This document shows positions 23,704-30,992 of a DNA stretch of 33,836 nt, in pieces. The notes beneath the pieces were generated by a model, which had not been told where the DNA came from, did no database searches, and worked only from the letters and a program-made list of their open reading frames with translations. Position 1 is the stretch's first letter. Every line of letters begins with the position of its first letter. The translations under genes were made by a program, and so were the position numbers. Location of the stretch: contig NZ_LQPE01000122.1 in assembly GCF_002101735.1 (NCBI RefSeq), positions 1 to 33,836 on the forward strand, read 5' to 3'. The DNA comes from Mycobacterium kyorinense (lineage in GTDB: Bacteria > Actinomycetota > Actinomycetes > Mycobacteriales > Mycobacteriaceae).

Positions 23704-24723
23704 GTGGAGAACCTGGAAGCGGTCGCGGAATGGATGTCGCGGCAGGGCCTGGGCGAGGGCCCGCTGGAGGATGTGTCCGAGATCAGCGGCGGCACCCAGA
23801 ACATCATGCTGCGGTTCACCCGCTCCGGCCGCTCATACGTGCTGCGGCGCGGACCACAACACCTGCGCCCGCGCAGCAACACGGTGATTTTGCGGGAGAC
23901 CCGGGTGCTGGCGGCGCTGGCCGGCACCGACGTGCCACACCCGCGGCTGATCGCCACCTGCGATGACACCAGCTTGCTCGGCGACGCGGTGTTCTACCTG
24001 ATGGAGCCGGTCGACGGGTTCAACGCGGGCGAGGAGCTGCCGGCGCTGCATGCCAGCGACGCCAGCGTGCGGTTCGGGATGGGGATCTCGATGGCCGACG
24101 CGCTGGCCAAGCTGGGCGCCGTCGACCACGTCGCGGTCGGGCTGGCCGACTTCGGCAAGCCGGACGGCTTCTTGGAACGCCAAGTGCCGCGGTGGCTTTC
24201 GGAGCTCGAGTCCTACAACGAGTACGAGAATTATCCGGGTCCCGACATTCCCGGCGTCGACGACGTCGCCAAGTGGCTCGAGGAGAACCGGCCGTCGCAG
24301 TGGAAGCCGGGCATCATGCACGGCGACTACCACGCCGCCAACGTGATGTTCTCCCGCACCGGACCGGACGTCGTCGCGATCGTCGACTGGGAGATGTCCA
24401 CGATCGGCGACCCGCTGCTGGACCTGGGCTGGATGCTGGCCACCTGGCGGCAGTCCGACGGATCGAGCGTGTTCGGCCACACGCTTACCGAGATGGGCGG
24501 GCTGGCCGCCCCCGAGGACCTGGTGGAGCGCTACGCGGCCAACACCACCCGCGACCTGTCGCACATCACCTGGTACACCGTGCTGGCCTGCTTCAAGCTC
24601 GGCATCGTCATCGAGGGCACGCTGGCGCGGGCGTGCGCGGGCAAGGCGCCCAAGGAGGTCGGCGACCACCTGCACGCCGCCACCGTCAAGCTGTTCGAGC
24701 AAGCGCTGGAGCTCATGAGTTGA
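23704..24723 (+). CDS. APH-fold phosphotransferase, second copy (FadE36/ACAD10-like)
   Basis: The 339-residue kinase-fold protein is paralogous to the one at 8557-9567. It has ISGGTQNIMLRF in the N-lobe, HGDYHAAN (206-213) as catalytic loop and IVDWEMSTIGDP (226-237) as metal-binding stretch, with the same RETRVLAALAGTDVPHP linker pattern. It starts with GTG at 23704. The following acyl-CoA dehydrogenase starts within its stop codon, so the kinase and dehydrogenase are made together, in agreement with a joint role on acyl-CoA thioesters. Antibiotic resistance is unlikely given this context. Confidence 0.87.
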   Translation: MENLEAVAEWMSRQGLGEGPLEDVSEISGGTQNIMLRFTRSGRSYVLRRGPQHLRPRSNTVILRETRVLAALAGTDVPHPRLIATCDDTSLLGDAVFYLMEPVDGFNAGEELPALHASDASVRFGMGISMADALAKLGAVDHVAVGLADFGKPDGFLERQVPRWLSELESYNEYENYPGPDIPGVDDVAKWLEENRPSQWKPGIMHGDYHAANVMFSRTGPDVVAIVDWEMSTIGDPLLDLGWMLATWRQSDGSSVFGHTLTEMGGLAAPEDLVERYAANTTRDLSHITWYTVLACFKLGIVIEGTLARACAGKAPKEVGDHLHAATVKLFEQALELMS

Positions 24724-25895
24724 TTGACTTCGACATCCCGGCCGAGCTGGCGGCGCTGCGGGACGAGATCCTGGCGTTCGTCGTCGAGCAGGTTGTGCCC
24801 TACGAGACCGATCCGCGCCTGACCCGGCACGGCCCCGACGACGAGCTGCGCGCCGAGCTGGTGGAGCTGGCCCGCACCGCGGGACTGCTGACGTTCCAGG
24901 CACCCAAGCGGTTCGGCGGCCGCGAGCCGTCACACCGCGAGCAGGCAGTGCTGTTCGAGGCGGCCGGCTGGTCGACGCTGGGACCGGTGGCGCTCAACTG
25001 CGCCGCACCCGACGAAGCCAACATGTACCTGCTCGGCAAGGTGGCCAACCAGCAGCAGGTCGACGAGTTTCTGCTGCCGGTGATCGACGGCAGGCAGCGG
25101 TCGGTGTTCGCGATGACCGAACCCGACGGCGCCGGCGCGGATCCCAACCAGCTGGCCACCACCGCGGAGTTCGACGGCGGCCACTACGTCGTCAACGGCC
25201 GCAAGTGGCTGATCACCGGGGCGCACGGCGCGCGGACGTGGATCATCATGGCCCGGGTCGCGCCGAACCCGCACGGCCCGGACGGGCCGACGCTGTTTTT
25301 GTGCGACGGCCGAACACCCGGCATCGAACTCGAGCGGGTGATGTCGACGATGGACCGCAACTACGTCGAAGGCCACGGCGTGGTGCGCTTCACCGACCTG
25401 CGGCTGCCGGCGTCGTCGGTGCTGGGCGAGGTGGGCCACGCGCTGCGCTACGCCCAGCTCCGGCTGGCGCCGGCCCGCTTGACGCACTGCATGCGCTGGC
25501 TGGGCGCCGCCTCGCGGGCGCAGTCGATCGCGGTGGCCCACGCCCGGACTCGCACCGCGTTCGGCAAACCCATCGGCGAACACCAGGGCGTGAGCTTCAT
25601 GATCGCCGACAACGAGATCGCCCTGCAGCAATGCCGGCTGGCGATCTGGTGGGCGTGCTGGGCACTGGACAACGGTGCGAAAGGCCGGCACGAAAGCTCG
25701 ATGGTCAAGGCCTACGTGTCCGAGGAGTTGTTCAAAGTCGCCGACCGCTGTGTGCAGATCCTCGGCGGCATCGGCATCTCCGACGAGACACCGGTCGGCA
25801 TGATCTTCTCCGACATGCGCGCCTTCCGCCTCTACGACGGACCCACCGAAGTGCACAAGTACGCCATCGCCCGGCAGGTGCTGCGCTCGCCTTAG
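24720..25895 (+). CDS. acyl-CoA dehydrogenase family protein, second copy
   Basis: The 391-residue flavoprotein has the dehydrogenase domains in order: N-terminal helices, FAMTEPDGAGADP (130-142), WLITGAHGA (163-171), RTAFGKPIGEHQGV (278-291) and C-terminal LYDGPTEVHKYAIAR (371-385). Asp373 stands where classical dehydrogenases have the catalytic Glu of a YEG motif, as in the ACAD11-like subclass. The start is TTG at 24720 (reads MIDFDIPAEL), overlapping the kinase stop as TTGA, with GGAG at 24708-24711. The open frame upstream only reads through the kinase. It converges on the STAS gene with a 4-bp gap. Confidence 0.9.
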   Translation: MIDFDIPAELAALRDEILAFVVEQVVPYETDPRLTRHGPDDELRAELVELARTAGLLTFQAPKRFGGREPSHREQAVLFEAAGWSTLGPVALNCAAPDEANMYLLGKVANQQQVDEFLLPVIDGRQRSVFAMTEPDGAGADPNQLATTAEFDGGHYVVNGRKWLITGAHGARTWIIMARVAPNPHGPDGPTLFLCDGRTPGIELERVMSTMDRNYVEGHGVVRFTDLRLPASSVLGEVGHALRYAQLRLAPARLTHCMRWLGAASRAQSIAVAHARTRTAFGKPIGEHQGVSFMIADNEIALQQCRLAIWWACWALDNGAKGRHESSMVKAYVSEELFKVADRCVQILGGIGISDETPVGMIFSDMRAFRLYDGPTEVHKYAIARQVLRSP

Positions 25896-25899
25896 CCGC

Positions 25900-26265
25900 C
25901 TAATCCTCGGCGCTCGTCTGCAGCGCCGTGAGCGCGTCGTCCAGCGTCGGGTACAGCGCCACGGTCTTGTCCAGGCCTAGCAACTCGATCGGCCGCCGTG
26001 TCACCGGACTGTTCGCGACGACGGCGAGTTGACCTGATTTGCCGAGCTTTTCGCGTGCGGCCGCCAAGATGCGCACACCCGCGGACGCCAAGAACTCCAT
26101 ACCGGACAACTCGACGACGAGGATCGCAGGCTCTTCGGCAAGCGCTTCGTCGATCGCCGTCTCGAACGCCGGCGCGGTGCTCAAATCAACTTCGCCGCCG
26201 ACACTGAGCACCACGACGCCGTCGAGGTGCTCGACTGAGGTGCTGATCGGATCCGGAGCTGACAA
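25900..26265 (-). CDS. STAS-domain anti-anti-sigma factor, RsbV-like
   Basis: The 121-residue single STAS domain has N-terminal LDGVVVLSVGGEVDLSTAPAFETAI, then VELSGMEFLASAGVRIL, where Ser61 is the expected phospho-acceptor (FLASAG in place of the usual DSSG). In partner switching, the unphosphorylated form binds an anti-sigma kinase and frees the sigma factor; the kinase inactivates it by phosphorylating this Ser. Its divergent position beside the RsbR-S-T-X-UW operon makes it the best local partner of the RsbW domain of the fusion protein (inference). It starts with TTG at 26265, supported by GAAGGA at 26272-26277. Confidence 0.88.
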   Translation of the reverse strand: MSAPDPISTSVEHLDGVVVLSVGGEVDLSTAPAFETAIDEALAEEPAILVVELSGMEFLASAGVRILAAAREKLGKSGQLAVVANSPVTRRPIELLGLDKTVALYPTLDDALTALQTSAED

Positions 26266-26271
26266 CCGCCA

Positions 26272-26277
26272 TCCTTC
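26272..26277 (-). promoter_or_regulatory. ribosome binding site deciding the TTG start of the RsbV-like gene
   Basis: GAAGGA on the minus strand is separated by six bases from TTG at 26265, supporting this uncommon start codon. The only nearby ATG (26271) is out of frame. Confidence 0.6.
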
Positions 26278-26342
26278 GTCCGGCGCTGAGCTGCAAGACG
26301 AGCTGTGGTGCCGACCCTAACCCGCTGTCGCAGACTCCAGAA

Positions 26343-26349
26343 ATAATAC
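26343..26349. promoter_or_regulatory. AT-rich island between the RsbV-like gene and rsbR
   Basis: In the 173-bp divergent gap, AATAATACT is an isolated AT-rich patch. It reads TATTAT (26343-26348) on the minus strand and TAATAC (26344-26349) on the plus strand, both acceptable -10 hexamers. No clear -35 and no SigF-type GTTT/GGGTA pair were found. A shared bidirectional promoter is possible but weakly supported. Confidence 0.3.
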
Positions 26350-26438
26350 TTCAACCATTGCCGCGAGGCGGTCGGTTACGCTGGGCAAAGCATGTGCGGG
26401 CCACCGCCGGGGGGTGCAGGCAGGAGCCGGGAGGTTCG

Positions 26439-27341
26439 ATGTCAGATCCGTCGACGGGCTTAGCGAGCACCACCGCTGTCAGCCAGCCGGTGGGCGTCTC
26501 CACCGAGGGTTTGCTGCCGCAACTGGTGCAGCACCTGCGGCAGAACCGCACCGCCCTGCGCGAGGAGTGGGCCCAGCGGATCACCGAAGCGCAGTTGCTC
26601 ACCGCGATGACGCCGGAGGAGATCTTCTCGGAAGCCACCGCCGTCTACGACAACTACGTCGAGGTGCTCGAGACCGGAAGCGTCGAAGCGCTGCAGGCCT
26701 ACGCGCGCGACCTTTCCGAACGCATCATCCCGCGGGGCGTGGAGACCGACGAGGTGGTGGGCATCGTGCTGCTGCTGCGCGACGTGCTCGCCCGCTCGCT
26801 GTTCGAGAAGTACCAGTCCGACTTCGAGATGCTCAACCGGGTGCTCGACGCCTACGAGCCGGCCGCCAACCGCATTGCCAACACGGTGGCGGTCAGCTTC
26901 GTCCAAGAGCGTGAGCGCATCATCCGCCAGCAGCAGGAGGCCATCCGCGAGCTGTCCACCCCGGTGCTGCAGGTCCGCGAGCAACTGCTGATCCTGCCGA
27001 TCATCGGCATCCTCGACAGCCAGCGCGCCCGGCAGGTCACCGAGCAACTGCTGCGCGCCATCCGGGCCAACCGGGCCAAGGTGGTGGTCATCGACATCAC
27101 CGGTGTCCCCACCATCGACTCGACCGTCGCCAACCACCTGGTGCAGACCGTCGACGCGTCGGGGCTGATGGGCGCCAGCGTGATCATCACCGGCCTGTCG
27201 TCGGAGATCGCGCTGACCCTGGTGACGATCGGACTGGATCTTTCGAAGATGAACGCGGTCGGCGACCTACAGGGCGGCATCGAAGAGGCCGAGCGGCTGC
27301 TGGGTTACGAAGTCACCCGCACCGGCGAGCAGAGCGGGTGA
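26439..27341 (+). CDS. stressosome scaffold protein RsbR-like
   Basis: The 300-residue protein has an N-terminal all-helical domain (about 25-170) of the RsbRD_N type (LVQHLRQNRTALREEWAQRI) rather than the globin-like domain of Bacillus RsbRA, a linker helix, and a C-terminal STAS domain (about 174-290). In the STAS domain, Ser228 (TIDSTVANHL) aligns with the first RsbT phosphorylation site of Bacillus RsbRA (a Thr there) and Thr260 (SEIALTLVTIGLDL) with the second. It is expected to assemble with RsbS into the stressosome that sequesters RsbT. The ATG at 26439 has a GGGAGG ribosome site. The first gene of a seven-gene run. Confidence 0.87.
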   Translation: MSDPSTGLASTTAVSQPVGVSTEGLLPQLVQHLRQNRTALREEWAQRITEAQLLTAMTPEEIFSEATAVYDNYVEVLETGSVEALQAYARDLSERIIPRGVETDEVVGIVLLLRDVLARSLFEKYQSDFEMLNRVLDAYEPAANRIANTVAVSFVQERERIIRQQQEAIRELSTPVLQVREQLLILPIIGILDSQRARQVTEQLLRAIRANRAKVVVIDITGVPTIDSTVANHLVQTVDASGLMGASVIITGLSSEIALTLVTIGLDLSKMNAVGDLQGGIEEAERLLGYEVTRTGEQSG

Positions 27342-27363
27342 GCACCTCCACTACGAGCGCCCC

Positions 27364-27750
27364 ATGCCAGTACCCATCCTGAAGCAGGGCGCGATTCTCA
27401 TCGCGACCGTGCAAGCCGCGCTCACCGACTCCGACACCGAGCGGCTCCGCCAGGACCTGATGGAACGGGTCAGCCGGTTCCGCGCGCAGGGCATCATCGT
27501 CGACGTCACCGCCATCGACGTGATGGATTCGTTCGCCGCCCGGTCGCTGCGCACGATCGCGCACATGACCCGGCTGCGCGGCGCGGACACCGTGATCGTC
27601 GGCCTACAGCCCGAGGTTGCATTCGCGATGGTCCAACTGGGGCTGGTGTTCGACGACATGTATACGGCACTCGACCTCGAGGAGGGCCTCGCGCTGCTGA
27701 ATCGGCAACTGGCGCTGCGAAAGTCGATCGGACGTGACAGTGGCGGATGA
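27364..27750 (+). CDS. rsbS: stressosome STAS protein RsbS-like
   Basis: The 128-residue single STAS domain closely follows the RsbS pattern: start PVPILKQGAILIATVQAALTD, then VDVTAIDVMDSFAARSL, where Ser56 in the DSF motif is the counterpart of the Bacillus RsbS phosphorylation site, and the following GLQPEVAFAMVQLGL. With RsbR it forms the stressosome core; phosphorylation of the Ser by RsbT releases RsbT. It lies 22 bp after rsbR and overlaps rsbT by 17 bases. Unlike RsbV-type antagonists it lacks the DLST stretch near the N-terminus. Confidence 0.9.
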   Translation: MPVPILKQGAILIATVQAALTDSDTERLRQDLMERVSRFRAQGIIVDVTAIDVMDSFAARSLRTIAHMTRLRGADTVIVGLQPEVAFAMVQLGLVFDDMYTALDLEEGLALLNRQLALRKSIGRDSGG

Positions 27751-28162
27751 CGTCGGTGTCGACCTGCGAGTCGACATCGTCACCTCAGACGACATCGTTG
27801 CCGCGCGGCAGGCAGGGCATCACTTGGCCCGGGAACTGGGTTTCTCGCTGACCGACGTGACCATGATCGCAACCGCCATCTCCGAGATCGCCCGCAACAT
27901 CACCAGCTACGCCGGGCGCGGCGAGGTCCGAATTGCCGTGCAAGACCGGGAGGGTCGCAAGGCGCTGGTGGTGCGCGCCGAAGACGACGGGCCCGGCATC
28001 GCCGACGTGGAAAGAGCTCTGGAGGACGGGTTTTCGACGGGCCGCGGGCTGGGTATGGGTCTACCCGGCGCTCGCCGCCTGATGGACCGGCTGATCGTGG
28101 AGTCCACACCGGGCCGCGGGACGATAGTCGAGATGTGGAAATGGATCCCGCCCAATGAGTGA
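27734..28162 (+). CDS. rsbT: serine/threonine kinase RsbT
   Basis: The 142-residue GHKL-type kinase has an N-box in AISEIARNITSYAG (Asn55), G1 box DDGPGI (84-89) and G2 box GRGLGMGLPGARRLMD (103-118), which are typical of RsbT. It phosphorylates RsbR and RsbS and, when released, binds and activates the RsbU phosphatase. It starts with GTG at 27734 (a second in-frame GTG at 27740 is possible) inside the end of rsbS, and overlaps the RsbX-like gene by eight bases, so expression of the set should be stoichiometrically linked. Confidence 0.92.
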   Translation: MTVADDVGVDLRVDIVTSDDIVAARQAGHHLARELGFSLTDVTMIATAISEIARNITSYAGRGEVRIAVQDREGRKALVVRAEDDGPGIADVERALEDGFSTGRGLGMGLPGARRLMDRLIVESTPGRGTIVEMWKWIPPNE

Positions 28163-28784
28163 GAACGGCCGGCTGGGGCCGCTGGAATGGGCGACCGCGT
28201 CACGCCCGCGACCGGGCGAGCAGGTGTGCGGCGACCGCGCGATCGCGGTCGCGGTGGACGACGCCGGGGCGCTGATCGGGGTGCTGGACGGGCTCGGCCA
28301 TGGCGAGGAAGCCGCCGCGGCGGCGCTGTGCGGCGTGGAGGTGCTGCAGGAAGCCCGCGGCGAGCCGCTCGACGTGCTGGTCCAGCACTGCCACCGTGCG
28401 CTGTCGGGCACCAGGGGTGCCGCGATGACGTTGGCGCGCATCGACTTCGGCGCGGCGGACACGCTGCGGTGGATCGGAATCGGCAACGTCAGCGCCAACA
28501 TCGTCGCCAAACACCCCGGCGGCGTCGAAGTGCGGTCGTCAGCGCGCCTGGCCGGCGGCATTGTCGGATACCGGCTACCCGAAGGGATAGCGGCGCAGGA
28601 AGTGCCGATCCGTCCCGGGGACCTGCTCGTCATCGCCAGCGACGGAATCGCCGAAGACCACCTCGACGACATCGACTTCGCCGCCCACAGCATCGTGATC
28701 GCCGAGCAGATCCTGAGCCGGTACAGCAAGCAGACCGATGACGCGCTGGTGCTCGCCGCACGTCATCGAGGCACCGCGGGATGA
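28155..28784 (+). CDS. PP2C-type phosphatase RsbX-like
   Basis: The 209-residue protein is a compact PP2C/SpoIIE-type phosphatase with GD at 26-27, DGLGHG (45-50), RGAAMTLARID (87-97), IGIGNV (107-112), ASDGIAED (161-168) and DDALVLAAR (195-203), where the conserved Asp residues bind metal. In Bacillus RsbX dephosphorylates RsbR and RsbS and resets the stressosome; the same job is inferred here from size and position immediately after rsbT. It overlaps the next gene by four bases (ATGA). Confidence 0.88.
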   Translation: MSENGRLGPLEWATASRPRPGEQVCGDRAIAVAVDDAGALIGVLDGLGHGEEAAAAALCGVEVLQEARGEPLDVLVQHCHRALSGTRGAAMTLARIDFGAADTLRWIGIGNVSANIVAKHPGGVEVRSSARLAGGIVGYRLPEGIAAQEVPIRPGDLLVIASDGIAEDHLDDIDFAAHSIVIAEQILSRYSKQTDDALVLAARHRGTAG

Positions 28785-30991
28785 GCCGCGCCGACGAGTT
28801 TCACGTCCGGTACGCCGCCGCGCTGCGCACCTATGTGCAGGCGCGCAGCGAAGCCAACCTCGCGGTGGGCCACGAACTCGGGCGGCGCGCCCTGCAAGAA
28901 CAGGTCAGCATGCTCGACATCGTCGAGAAGCACGTTCTGCTGACGGGCGAGCTCGCGACCGAGCCCGGTTTCGACCGATCGGCGGCGCTGGAATTCCTGC
29001 TGCAGACGCTTGTGCCACTTGACGTGGCGACACGCGGATTTCTGGACGGCACAAGGCGTTACGAGGAGCAGCGGGCCCGCGCGGACGACCTCGCCGATCG
29101 CGACGAGTTCCGCAGCGCGCTCGTCAATTCGCTGCAGGAGGGGTTCTTCGTCGCCGACGACAGCGGCGCGGTCATCGAGGCCAACGAGGCTTTCGCCAAG
29201 ATCACCGGCTACCCGGCCGACGGCGTGCCCTACCCGTGGCCGCACCCGTGGCTGGTCGACAAGAAAACCGCGGCAACCCAACAATCCCGGCTCACCTCGG
29301 AGAACCAGGTCCAATACGAGACGCCGATTCGCAACCGCGAAGGCCAACTCGTGTGGGTGGCGGTGAACATCAGCACTGTCACCGCCCACGGCACCGAAGG
29401 TGTGGCCTACGTGGGCACGATTCGAGACATCACCGCCGAAAGAGCTTTTGCGGCACGGGAAAACGCTGTGCTACGCCTGGCGACCGCCGTGGGCGTGGCC
29501 AAAAGCGTGGCAGAGGTGCTCACAATCACGCTCGACGAGTGCCGAACGGCGATCGGCGTGTCGCGAGTGGTGGCCGCCTTGTGGACCACCAACGGCGCCG
29601 ACCCGGTGGTGCTGGTGGCGGGCGAACCCGTCACCGCAACCTGGCGCGAGCTGGATCCCCTGCTGCGGCAGACCTTTCAGGATGTGCGGCGCCAGTTACC
29701 ACTCACCGTGCAGACGGTGGAATGGGCGGACACTCCAGGACAGTCCCGCGGAATCGTGGCGGTGGTGTCCGGAACTGCCGATGTCGCGTTGTGGCTGGAG
29801 TTGGGCACACCCCGGCGGATCAGCGCCGAAGATCGGCTGTTGGTCACCGTGCTGGTCGGTCACCTGAGCCTGGCCATACAGCATGTCCGCCAGTTCGAGA
29901 ACGCCCGCGAGACCTCGCTGACGTTGCAGCGCGCCATGCTGCCCTCCACCGATCCGCCGGCGGGCTTCGCGGTCCGCTACGAACCCGCCGTGCCGCCGTT
30001 GGAGATCGGCGGCGACTGGTACGAGGTGCTGCCGGTCGGTGAACATCAGACAGGCATCATCGTCGGCGACTGCGTCGGGCGCGGCCTGGCCGCCGCGGCG
30101 GTGATGGGTCAGCTGCGGAGCTCAGCGCGTGCGCTGTTGCTGACCGGCGCCGAGCCCGAGATGCTGCTCGAACAACTCGACGTCGCGGCCGAATTCATCC
30201 CGGATGCGTTCTGCACCACGGTGTTTGTGGCGATTCTCGACACCGGATCCGGCGAGCTGCGCTACAGCAGCGCCGGACATCTGCCGGCCGTACTGGTGGC
30301 ACCGCAGTGTGAGCCGACGCTGCTCTCCGATGCCCAGTCAGTGCCAATTGCGGTGCACGGCAGAGGTCCTCGCCGACAGGCGTCCGTCACGGTAGCGCCG
30401 GGGTCCACGTTGATGCTCTACACCGATGGCCTTGTCGAGCGGCGCGACTCATCGATCGACGACGGGATCGCGCGCGTCGCGAGGGTGGTGGCCGACGGGA
30501 TGACGCTGTCGGCCGACGCCGTCGCGGACGCCGCGCTGGAGAAGATGGCTCCGCCCGACGGATACGACGACGACGTCGCGATCGTGGTCTACCGCAGGCC
30601 CTATCGACCGCTGAGCATCGAAACCAAGGCTGACGCAGTCGAATTGGCTGATATCCGGCATCGGCTCATCGCGTGGGCGCGCGAAGCCGCCGTCCCGGAC
30701 GATCTGGTGGCCGACGTGGTGCTGGCGGTCAACGAGGCCTGCGCCAACAGCATCGAGCACGCGTACCGGGGGCAGGACCCGGGCACGGTTCGCGTCGACG
30801 CCCACTGCGACGGCGCGCAGGTGCAGGTGCGGGTTGTCGACAGCGGTTCGTGGAAGACTGCGCCCGCCGATCCGGGTAACCGTGGTCGGGGACTGCTGCT
30901 GATCCGGGCGGTCACCACCTGGCTCGAGATGGATTGCACATCATCGGGGACCACGGTCGACATGACGTTTCGCGTGCGTAGGGAGGCCTAG
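28781..30991 (+). CDS. RsbU-PAS-GAF-PP2C-RsbW fusion (bifunctional phosphatase/anti-sigma kinase)
   Basis: The 736-residue protein has five modules. Residues 1-90 resemble the N-terminal RsbT-binding domain of RsbU (YAAALRTYV...EIVEKH-like helices). About 110-220 is a PAS domain (EGFFVADDSGAVIEANEAFAKITGY, ending VGTIRDITAERA). About 225-370 is GAF-like. About 385-605 is the SpoIIE/PP2C phosphatase with IGGDWYEV (409-416), GDCVGRG (429-435), SSAGHLP (496-502), YTDGLVE (547-553) and DDDVA (596-600). About 610-736 is an RsbW-type HATPase kinase with NEACANSIEHAY (651-662), DSGSW (687-691, an atypical G1 box) and RGRGLLLI (701-708). It would both dephosphorylate and phosphorylate an RsbV partner. 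It starts in the stop of the RsbX-like gene. Confidence 0.9.
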   Translation: MSRADEFHVRYAAALRTYVQARSEANLAVGHELGRRALQEQVSMLDIVEKHVLLTGELATEPGFDRSAALEFLLQTLVPLDVATRGFLDGTRRYEEQRARADDLADRDEFRSALVNSLQEGFFVADDSGAVIEANEAFAKITGYPADGVPYPWPHPWLVDKKTAATQQSRLTSENQVQYETPIRNREGQLVWVAVNISTVTAHGTEGVAYVGTIRDITAERAFAARENAVLRLATAVGVAKSVAEVLTITLDECRTAIGVSRVVAALWTTNGADPVVLVAGEPVTATWRELDPLLRQTFQDVRRQLPLTVQTVEWADTPGQSRGIVAVVSGTADVALWLELGTPRRISAEDRLLVTVLVGHLSLAIQHVRQFENARETSLTLQRAMLPSTDPPAGFAVRYEPAVPPLEIGGDWYEVLPVGEHQTGIIVGDCVGRGLAAAAVMGQLRSSARALLLTGAEPEMLLEQLDVAAEFIPDAFCTTVFVAILDTGSGELRYSSAGHLPAVLVAPQCEPTLLSDAQSVPIAVHGRGPRRQASVTVAPGSTLMLYTDGLVERRDSSIDDGIARVARVVADGMTLSADAVADAALEKMAPPDGYDDDVAIVVYRRPYRPLSIETKADAVELADIRHRLIAWAREAAVPDDLVADVVLAVNEACANSIEHAYRGQDPGTVRVDAHCDGAQVQVRVVDSGSWKTAPADPGNRGRGLLLIRAVTTWLEMDCTSSGTTVDMTFRVRREA

Positions 30992-30992
30992 A

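Noticed and set aside
24192..24719. Upstream extension of the second FadE frame
   Set aside because: The extension translates the kinase gene out of frame. The TTG at 24720 with GGAG upstream gives the normal FadE N-terminus.
26266..26438. SigF/SigB-type promoter in front of the stressosome genes
   Set aside because: I looked for GTTT and GGGTA-type elements at 15-17 bp spacing on both strands and found none at acceptable spacing.
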